From: Paenibacillus sp. MMS20-IR301
GTDB taxonomy: Bacteria; Bacillota; Bacilli; Paenibacillales; Paenibacillaceae
Assembly: GCF_032302195.1 (NCBI RefSeq)
Contig: NZ_CP135275.1
Span: 5,022,001 to 5,086,000 of the forward strand
Direction: 5' to 3'
Length of the DNA stretch: 64,000 nt
The position numbers and the translations under genes are program-made. The notes beneath the pieces were generated by a model. That model did no database searches. It was not told the origin of the DNA and saw nothing but the letters and a program-made list of their open reading frames with translations. Every line of letters begins with the position of its first letter. Position 1 is the first letter of the stretch. Below, one piece after another: positions 58,398 through 64,000 of the stretch.

Positions 58398-58427
58398 AGT
58401 TTAACAACGCCCTACACTTCGTGTCAA
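58398..58427 (-). promoter_or_regulatory. SigA-type promoter of the purine operon
   Basis: On the minus strand TTGACA (58427-58422), spacer 17-18, then TTAAAC/TAAACT. The -35 is perfect and the -10 weak, as expected for a regulated promoter. The start of transcription would fall just upstream of the aptamer. Confidence 0.65.
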
Positions 58428-58430
58428 CTT

Positions 58431-58473
58431 AAACACGAACATTGTCATATCGTGTCTGTCAAATGTTCGCTTT
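58431..58473. promoter_or_regulatory. Inverted PurBox pair (PurR operator)
   Basis: AAACACGAACATTG (58431-58444) and CAAATGTTCGCTTT (58460-58473) are inverted copies of the CGAACATT PurBox core with 15 bases between them. They sit immediately upstream of the -35, the arrangement bound by Bacillus PurR when PRPP is low. Confidence 0.85.
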
Positions 58474-58567
58474 TAGGCACAATTGAAATTGAATTTACGG
58501 CTCAATTTGCCTATCCCATAAGGATATCCCCCTACTAAGTGCAGCCTTAGCATACAAATTCTTCCCT

Positions 58568-58597
58568 TAAAAAAAGGGAACGCCGCAGCGTCCCTCT
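58568..58597 (-). terminator. Intrinsic terminator after the uspA-like gene
   Basis: On the minus strand AGGGACGC-TGC-GGCGTTCCCT followed by TTTTTT, 14 bases beyond the stop codon. Confidence 0.85.
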
Positions 58598-58610
58598 ACT
58601 TGTAACCGAT

Positions 58611-59045
58611 TTATTTGACGACCAGCACCGGAATCCGTGCACTCTGCACTACGTTATGGCTGACACTGCCCAGAACAAACTCCCGGATTCCCCCGAGTCC
58701 GCGGCTGCCGATAACAATAGCATCCATGGCGTGCTCTTTGGCATAAGCCAGAATCACCTCGGCAGGCGAGCCCTGCAGAAGCTCCACCGTAGCATTCAGT
58801 CCCTCCGCCTCCAGGCGGCTTTTCACTTCATCCGTAGTCTGGACGGCGAGATCATAATAATCCTTGTTCACTGAAGCCGGCAGAGGCGCGAGAGCTTCCC
58901 CGATGAAGAAACGCGGGAATTCGAATGCGTGTACGACGTACAGGGATGATCCCGGGGTTACCTTTGCCAGTTCAATCGCACGCTCCAATGCCTGATTGGA
59001 TGCCTTCGAACCGTCATAGGCGAGCAAAATTTTAGAGAATAACAT
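58611..59045 (-). CDS. Universal stress protein (UspA family)
   Basis: 144 residues from ATG 59045 (MLFSKILLAYDGS), because GAGGTGG lies upstream; GTG 59054 overlaps that site. ATP-binding type: ILLAYDGSKAS and the G-2x-G-9x-G(S/T) motif in IGSRGLGGIREFVLGSVSHNV. Cytoplasmic stress-related protein; specific role unknown. Confidence 0.9.
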   Translation of the reverse strand: MLFSKILLAYDGSKASNQALERAIELAKVTPGSSLYVVHAFEFPRFFIGEALAPLPASVNKDYYDLAVQTTDEVKSRLEAEGLNATVELLQGSPAEVILAYAKEHAMDAIVIGSRGLGGIREFVLGSVSHNVVQSARIPVLVVK

Positions 59046-59076
59046 ATACGCCACCTCTTTCTGTTTTGTACTGTTC

Positions 59077-59340
59077 TTATCCTAAAAAGTATCCATACAG
59101 CAGGAGATTCAGCAGCAGCAGCAGCGGAATTCCGATCCTGAAGGAAGCATGCCTGGTCTTGTGGCGCTTACGGTACATGGCAATCAGCACACCCAGTGCG
59201 CCGCCCATGAACGCGAGCAGGAACAGTGTTTTCTCCGGCACCCGGTCCCGCCTCTTCCGGGCCTTGTTCTTGTCCTCCGACATCACCACGTACCCGATCA
59301 CATTGATCAGCAGAAACCACAGCAATACAACCTTGACCAT
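59077..59340 (-). CDS. DUF1294 membrane protein
   Basis: 87 residues. Two or three membrane helices, with KRRDRVPEKTLFLLAFMGGALGVLIAMYRKRHKTRHASFRIGIP matching the DUF1294 family (the K-W/H-KT motif). GGAGGAGG precedes the ATG. Function unknown. Confidence 0.88.
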   Translation of the reverse strand: MVKVVLLWFLLINVIGYVVMSEDKNKARKRRDRVPEKTLFLLAFMGGALGVLIAMYRKRHKTRHASFRIGIPLLLLLNLLLYGYFLG

Positions 59341-59474
59341 ACCTTCCGGCCCCTCCTCCTTGCAACCTATCTACTACTCTCTATTATATTACCCTTTCCG
59401 GCAAAAAACCAATTAACTCGGTGCAGGTAACCACTCAGGTACTCCGCAGAGATTCCGATTCTATTCCAGCAAAC

Positions 59475-60773
59475 CTACCCCTGTCCGCCAGAGATCCGCA
59501 TGTTACTGCTGCTTCCCTTACCTGCTCCGCCAGCTTCTCTGATCCAGATCCAGGACAACACTGCAGCAAGCGCTGCCGCAAAGCCGCCAAGCCAGAATCC
59601 GCCGGTCAAACCATACGCCGCACTCATCCAGCCCGCCACAAACGGGCCGCCTGACATTCCTACCGCATACACCGCCTGATAAAAGCCCATAGCTGTTGCC
59701 CGTTTGAACGGAGCGACGCCCGAGACAGATTTACCCAGCAGTAACGGGAAAATAAGCCCCTGCATAAAGCCGTTTCCAACCTGCGTAGCGCAGAGGGCGG
59801 CGAGCGTAGGCATCGAGGGAATCAGCAGCGTGAACACTGCGCTCCCGGCAAAACCCAGCATCAGCGTCCCCCGGTCACCGAGCCACTTGCCGAACAGGCG
59901 CGAGCCGTAAAGGGTAGCTGCCGCATGCGGCAGCATGAAGGCCAGTGTCAGCCAGCCGAGGCTTTCTTTGCTCGCTCCAATACTCAGTGCCTGATTCGGT
60001 GTATAACCGAACATCGTAATGAACAATACGCAATGCGCAAGCACAGATAACAGCGAGACCTTGACCAGCAGCGGCTCCCGTATCACATCTGCGAGGTCTT
60101 TAATCTGAATTGCATTCCGCTTCTCCTGTTTCTGTTCAGGCAGACGGAGTGCAAGCAGCAACGCTGCTGCTGCCACAATGCCGCCGATGATGAACGGGGT
60201 GTTCCAGCCCCAGTGATCGACCATATACCCGCTGATCATCATACTGGTCAACTGGGCAATCACCGTTGTGAACTGCAGCATCCCCATTGCTCTACCAGCT
60301 TCTTCTTTCGGAAAATAACCCGCAAACATCACTGAATATACGACCCACGCGGATGCAGCAATCCCTGAGACCGCCCGCGCTGCCAATGCCCACCCCGGAT
60401 GCGCGCCTGCCAGGAACAGCAGACAGCTCGCTCCGCTGGCAATCAGCCCCAGATAAATAAACGGCCGCCGCCGGTTAAGAATATCCGAGCCGATACCGAT
60501 CGGCAGCCGGAACAGAATCTGCATCAGGCCGTATACACCCAGGACCGCACCGACCATTATATAGGAAGCACCCAGATGCTCCACATACGGAGACAGCACC
60601 GGAACATAGATATAGGAGGAGAACCAGAACATAAAGACAATGACCAAAAAGAAAAACCGGCTGCCCCTCCTATTCTCCGGGGCTTGTGCCGACTTTATAT
60701 CTTCCACTATCCGCTTAACCGCCGCCACTTGTATCACCCGTTTCAAATTTTTATGTATAACAGCCGGCTTCAC
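59475..60773 (-). CDS. MFS transporter
   Basis: 432 residues, 12 predicted membrane segments. Motif A-like GIGSDILNRRRPF after the second helix, and a central loop with PEQKQEKRN between helices 6 and 7. The soluble N-terminal 35 residues may be an artefact of a start that is too early, as the GTG at 60773 lacks a good ribosome binding site. Likely an efflux or sugar-type permease; substrate unknown. Confidence 0.88.
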   Translation of the reverse strand: MKPAVIHKNLKRVIQVAAVKRIVEDIKSAQAPENRRGSRFFFLVIVFMFWFSSYIYVPVLSPYVEHLGASYIMVGAVLGVYGLMQILFRLPIGIGSDILNRRRPFIYLGLIASGASCLLFLAGAHPGWALAARAVSGIAASAWVVYSVMFAGYFPKEEAGRAMGMLQFTTVIAQLTSMMISGYMVDHWGWNTPFIIGGIVAAAALLLALRLPEQKQEKRNAIQIKDLADVIREPLLVKVSLLSVLAHCVLFITMFGYTPNQALSIGASKESLGWLTLAFMLPHAAATLYGSRLFGKWLGDRGTLMLGFAGSAVFTLLIPSMPTLAALCATQVGNGFMQGLIFPLLLGKSVSGVAPFKRATAMGFYQAVYAVGMSGGPFVAGWMSAAYGLTGGFWLGGFAAALAAVLSWIWIREAGGAGKGSSSNMRISGGQG

Positions 60774-60822
60774 GCTTACGATATTTATCCGCTATATTTC
60801 CGGCCATCACCTTACCGCAGCC

Positions 60823-62961
60823 TCATTGCCCCTTATTCTTGGCTTCCATTGCTGCCTTCAGCAGCTCACCCAGATTGGAGCCGGCGCTCTCCTGCTTGCT
60901 GTACTGCTGGACCAGCTTCTGCTGCTCCCGTTTATTAATGTGCTTGTGGTCCTTATCTATGGTCTCTGTAATTCCGCAGCCCAGGCACTGCACATACAAG
61001 CCCGCTTTGCCCTGTTTCTGTTCCATCTTCTTATGGCACTGCGGGCAGCGCCGGCCCGATAGCTGCTTCTCTCCCGCCCGGGTATAGCCGCAGTCCTCCT
61101 TCGGACAGACCAGCAGCTTGCCGCGTTTGGTCTTCTTCTCCAGCATTCTTGTCCCGCATTCCGGACAGTGGCTGCTGGAGACATTATGCGGCTTGTATTC
61201 CGCGCTGCTGCTCTTCACCCCGGACACCAGCTCCTGGGCCATGCTGCGTATCCCCTGCAGGAACGGCTCCGGCCGCCCTTGTCCGCGGGCGATCTTCTCC
61301 AGCTCCGCTTCCCAGCGCGCTGTCAGCTCAGGAGTGCGCAACTGGCCGGACACCAGTCCGATCAGCTGCTTGCCTTTGCCGGTCGGATGCAGCAGATTGC
61401 CCTGGCGTTCAATCGTGTCCGAGCTGACCAGCTTCTCAATAATGTCCGCCCGGGTTGCCGGCGTCCCCAGCCCGTGCTTCTCCATCTGTGTCAGCAGAGA
61501 AGCTTCATTATAGCGCTTCGGCGGCTGCGTCCGCCCCGGCTTGATAATGCAGCGCTGAATCTTCACGCTGTCGCCTTCACGCAGCTCCGGCAGCTTCACA
61601 CTGCTTGCCGCCGGCTCATCACCCGCGTTCTCGTCTTCATCATCCGAACTCATATCACCGCCGTAGACCTCACGCCAGCCCGCGTCCTTAACCGTTGTTC
61701 CTTTAACATGGAAGGTTTCGCCTTCCACGCTTACCGTCACTGCTACCGCATCATAACGCGCCGGCGGGTAGAACAGGCTGATGAACCGTCTTACAATCAG
61801 ATCATACAGCTTTCGCTCCTCTGCACTCAGCAGGTTGAGCAGGACAGTCTGCTCTGTCGGAATGATCGCGTGGTGATCGCTGACTTTGCTGTCATCAACA
61901 ATCCTTTTCGTAATCGGCAGCGGCTTACGCAGCAAAGGTCTTGCCAAGGCAGCATAAGGTCCGACTGCCACGCTGTCCAGCCGTTCTTTAAGCGTTCCTG
62001 TCATATCAGCTGTCAGATAGCGGCTGTCCGTACGGGGATAAGTAACCAGCTTGTGCTGCTCGTACAGCTTCTGAAGCACACTTGAGGTTTGCTTAGCCGA
62101 GAATCCGAATTTGCGGTTAGCATCCCGCTGCAGCTCGGTCAGATCATAGGCCAGCGGATGCGGTTCACTTTTCTCACTTTTCTGCACCTTGAGAATCCGT
62201 CCACTGCGCCCGGTAAGCTTATCCTTCAGGATCGCCGTCTTCTCCCGGTCAAAAATCCGCCCATCCCCGCCCTGGGCACGCCAGCCCGCCTGGAAATTAC
62301 CAAAGTCTGCGGCCAGCAGATCGTACTCCTGGGAGCGGAAGCCGGTAATTTCATTCTCCCGGTCCATAATCATCCCGAGGGTTGGAGTCTGCACACGCCC
62401 GGCTGAGAGCGGCGCACCGAACTTACAGGTCAGAGCCCGTGTAACATTCAGTCCGATCATCCAATCCGCTTCGGCGCGGCAGCGGGCCGATTCATACAAT
62501 CTGTCGAAATCCCTGCCTGGCCGGAGCGAAGCAAATCCTTCCTTAATCGCCTTATCGGTCTGTGAGGATATCCACAACCGCTTGAACGGCTTCTTCCAGC
62601 CGGCCATATTCATAATCCAGCGGGCCAGCAGCTCACCCTCACGTGCAGCATCGGTGGCCACAATCAGTTCCCCGATGTCCTGCCGTTTCATCAGCTGCTG
62701 TACTGCCTTGTATTGCTGGCTCGTTTCACGCAGTACCTTCAGCTTGGTCTTCTCCGGCAGAATAGGCAGATCCTCCAGCGCCCAGGCAGCAAATTTATTA
62801 TTATAATCTTCGGGTTCAGCCAGTCCGACCAGATGCCCCAAAGCCCAAGTCACTACATATTTCGGACCTTCCATATAACTTTTCTGTTTGTTTCCGCAGC
62901 CCATCACCCGTGCAATCTCCCGGGCCACCGATGGCTTTTCCGCCAGTACCAGTATCTTCAT
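60823..62961 (-). CDS. topB: DNA topoisomerase III
   Basis: 712 residues. Type IA topoisomerase: Toprim residues E8 in LAEKPS and D104 in TDAAREGE, catalytic tyrosine in VTYPRTDSRYL (Y308), and RVQTPTLGMIMDRENEI. The C-terminus has zinc-ribbon cysteines (CPECGTRM, CPKEDCGYTR, CPQCHKKM, CLGCG). Resolves recombination/replication intermediates. GGGAGAG before the ATG. Confidence 0.95.
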   Translation of the reverse strand: MKILVLAEKPSVAREIARVMGCGNKQKSYMEGPKYVVTWALGHLVGLAEPEDYNNKFAAWALEDLPILPEKTKLKVLRETSQQYKAVQQLMKRQDIGELIVATDAAREGELLARWIMNMAGWKKPFKRLWISSQTDKAIKEGFASLRPGRDFDRLYESARCRAEADWMIGLNVTRALTCKFGAPLSAGRVQTPTLGMIMDRENEITGFRSQEYDLLAADFGNFQAGWRAQGGDGRIFDREKTAILKDKLTGRSGRILKVQKSEKSEPHPLAYDLTELQRDANRKFGFSAKQTSSVLQKLYEQHKLVTYPRTDSRYLTADMTGTLKERLDSVAVGPYAALARPLLRKPLPITKRIVDDSKVSDHHAIIPTEQTVLLNLLSAEERKLYDLIVRRFISLFYPPARYDAVAVTVSVEGETFHVKGTTVKDAGWREVYGGDMSSDDEDENAGDEPAASSVKLPELREGDSVKIQRCIIKPGRTQPPKRYNEASLLTQMEKHGLGTPATRADIIEKLVSSDTIERQGNLLHPTGKGKQLIGLVSGQLRTPELTARWEAELEKIARGQGRPEPFLQGIRSMAQELVSGVKSSSAEYKPHNVSSSHCPECGTRMLEKKTKRGKLLVCPKEDCGYTRAGEKQLSGRRCPQCHKKMEQKQGKAGLYVQCLGCGITETIDKDHKHINKREQQKLVQQYSKQESAGSNLGELLKAAMEAKNKGQ

Positions 62962-63089
62962 AGCTCTCTCCCTTCCATATCAACCAACCTATTATAACAC
63001 GAGTTAAAAGTCCGCAAATATCATCAGGCCGGGTCCACAGCCGGCAATATACAATGAAGTAATTCCGGTTACAGAGAGGAGTCACAGAA

Positions 63090-63533
63090 ATGAATCAGCA
63101 GCAAGAGTATAATTTAACTCCAGTAGGGGTTGTCGCACAGGATCAGCAGAACCAGCGGCTTATGATTAAGCCTGAGTTTGCATCTGCACTACTGGGGTTA
63201 TCCGGCTTCAGCCATTGTCAGGTCATCTGGTGGGTGCATGAATTCACGGATGTCCATTTCCGCCAGACAACACAGATCCAGCCGCCTTATGATGCGCCGC
63301 TCAGCGGGGTATTTGCCACACGTTCCCCCATCCGTCCCAACCCGCTTGGACTTAGTGTCGTTGCAATTGAGTCTGTTGATGTGGAGGCCGGTATTGTTGA
63401 AATCACAGGTCTGGATGCGTATCCCGGCACACCTGTCCTTGATCTCAAGCCTTACTTTCCAAGCACTGACCGTGTCCGCACGGTAAGCGTACCTGACTGG
63501 GCTGCCGGCTGGGGAGATTGGGTCAAAGAGTAA
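63090..63533 (+). CDS. trmO: TrmO/TsaA-family tRNA methyltransferase
   Basis: 147 residues. The UPF0066/TrmO fold (beta-barrel SAM enzyme acting on t6A37 of tRNA): LSGFSHCQVIWWVH, GVFATRSPIRPNPLGLSVV and LDLKPYFPSTDRV are signature segments. Shorter than E. coli TrmO, lacking the C-terminal extension, so the substrate may differ. GAGAGGAG upstream of the ATG. Confidence 0.85.
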   Translation: MNQQQEYNLTPVGVVAQDQQNQRLMIKPEFASALLGLSGFSHCQVIWWVHEFTDVHFRQTTQIQPPYDAPLSGVFATRSPIRPNPLGLSVVAIESVDVEAGIVEITGLDAYPGTPVLDLKPYFPSTDRVRTVSVPDWAAGWGDWVKE

Positions 63534-63560
63534 TGAATCTATACGTCCAGGAGGTCCTTA

Positions 63561-64000
63561 GTGAATAATCGTGAGCTTATCGTCCGGTCGCTGGAATGGA
63601 TTGAAGTTAACCTGAAATCCGGCTTGTCCATTAAAACCCTTTCCGCAGAGGCGGGCTATTCCCTCTATCATTATATCCGCCTGTTTCAAGCGGTCACTGG
63701 CATGACTCCCGGTGATTATATCGCCCGGCGCAGAATTACTGAAGCTGCCTTCGATATTCAGCGGATGCCGGAACGGTCATTTCATGATATTTCACTGGAC
63801 TACCAGTTCAATGATTACGAGACCTTCACCCGGTCCTTCAAAAGAATTCTTCATACTTCGCCCTCTCATCTCCGGTGCAGGCAAGTCCCTGCTCTGCTGC
63901 CGCTGATGCATAGGCTGGAGGAACGCGATTTGTTGCATCTGCCCTTAATCCTGGGAAAAGAGCCGGATATCGTCGATTTGGACGCGGTTATACTGCAGGG
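63561..64000 (+). CDS. AraC/Rob-type transcriptional regulator (N-terminal part, runs off window)
   Basis: Open frame of 146 codons from GTG 63561 with CAGGAGG upstream, open at the window edge. The N-terminus is an AraC DNA-binding domain (LVRSLEWIEVNLKSG ... LSAEAGYSLYHYIRLFQAVTG, ISLDYQFNDYETFTRSFKR), followed by the start of an effector domain. DNA-binding-first order is typical of Rob/SoxS-like regulators with a GyrI-like C-terminus, which would lie outside the window. 27 bases after trmO, probably co-transcribed. Confidence 0.85.
   Translation, partial: MNNRELIVRSLEWIEVNLKSGLSIKTLSAEAGYSLYHYIRLFQAVTGMTPGDYIARRRITEAAFDIQRMPERSFHDISLDYQFNDYETFTRSFKRILHTSPSHLRCRQVPALLPLMHRLEERDLLHLPLILGKEPDIVDLDAVILQ

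Overview
The window looks like a chromosomal segment of a Paenibacillus-type Firmicute. Evidence: the purine cluster has the Bacillus gene order (purE-K-B-C-S-Q-L-F-M-N-H-D), ribosome binding sites are strong AGGAGG types, the neighbours are typical of Bacillales (dgkB-rlmCD, yerC, yerB, glnQHMP with glnKL, DUF47-pit), and most genes are moderately GC-rich with many short intergenic repeats.

Layout. 1-6.1 kb: a BlaI/BlaR1-type repressor and sensor pair with two palindromic operators, an HSP90-family protein coupled to a helical-repeat partner, and a divergent AraC regulator/SDR oxidoreductase pair. 6.1-17.8 kb: an AT-rich accessory island. It holds three proteins carrying HEPN RNase-type RNxxxH motifs (one is a multiply broken pseudogene), an AbiL/RloAB-like ATPase+Toprim pair, a decayed nuclease-like gene, and a Septu-like ATPase+HNH pair. 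The island abuts the 3' end of an intact rlmCD. Two short fragments encoding an RlmCD-like C-terminus lie at 6.15 kb (left edge) and 10.1 kb (internal junction), suggesting at least two rounds of insertion at the 3' end of rlmCD. 17.8-24.4 kb: rlmCD, dgkB, a CbiX-like chelatase, yerC, a YqfQ-like protein and corA, with unusual repeats around dgkB. 24.4-29.9 kb: an amino-acid (probably glutamine) ABC transporter followed by a GlnK/GlnL-like two-component system. 30.1-42.7 kb: phosphate transport, lipoproteins, hydrolases, ilvA, a chemotaxis receptor and a SEC-C/TPR protein.

42.9-58.5 kb: the complete purine operon on the minus strand, headed by a pair of inverted PurBoxes, a promoter, a guanine-class riboswitch and an intrinsic terminator. 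Three gaps inside the operon (purS-purC, purM-purF, purN-purH) are filled with short interspersed repeats. 58.5-64 kb: a UspA protein, a DUF1294 membrane protein, an MFS transporter, DNA topoisomerase III, a TrmO-family protein and the start of another AraC-type regulator.

The most notable region is the island at 6.1-17.8 kb: a defence-type cluster beside rlmCD whose HEPN module I cannot match to a named system. No integrase, transposase, tRNA gene or CRISPR array was seen.
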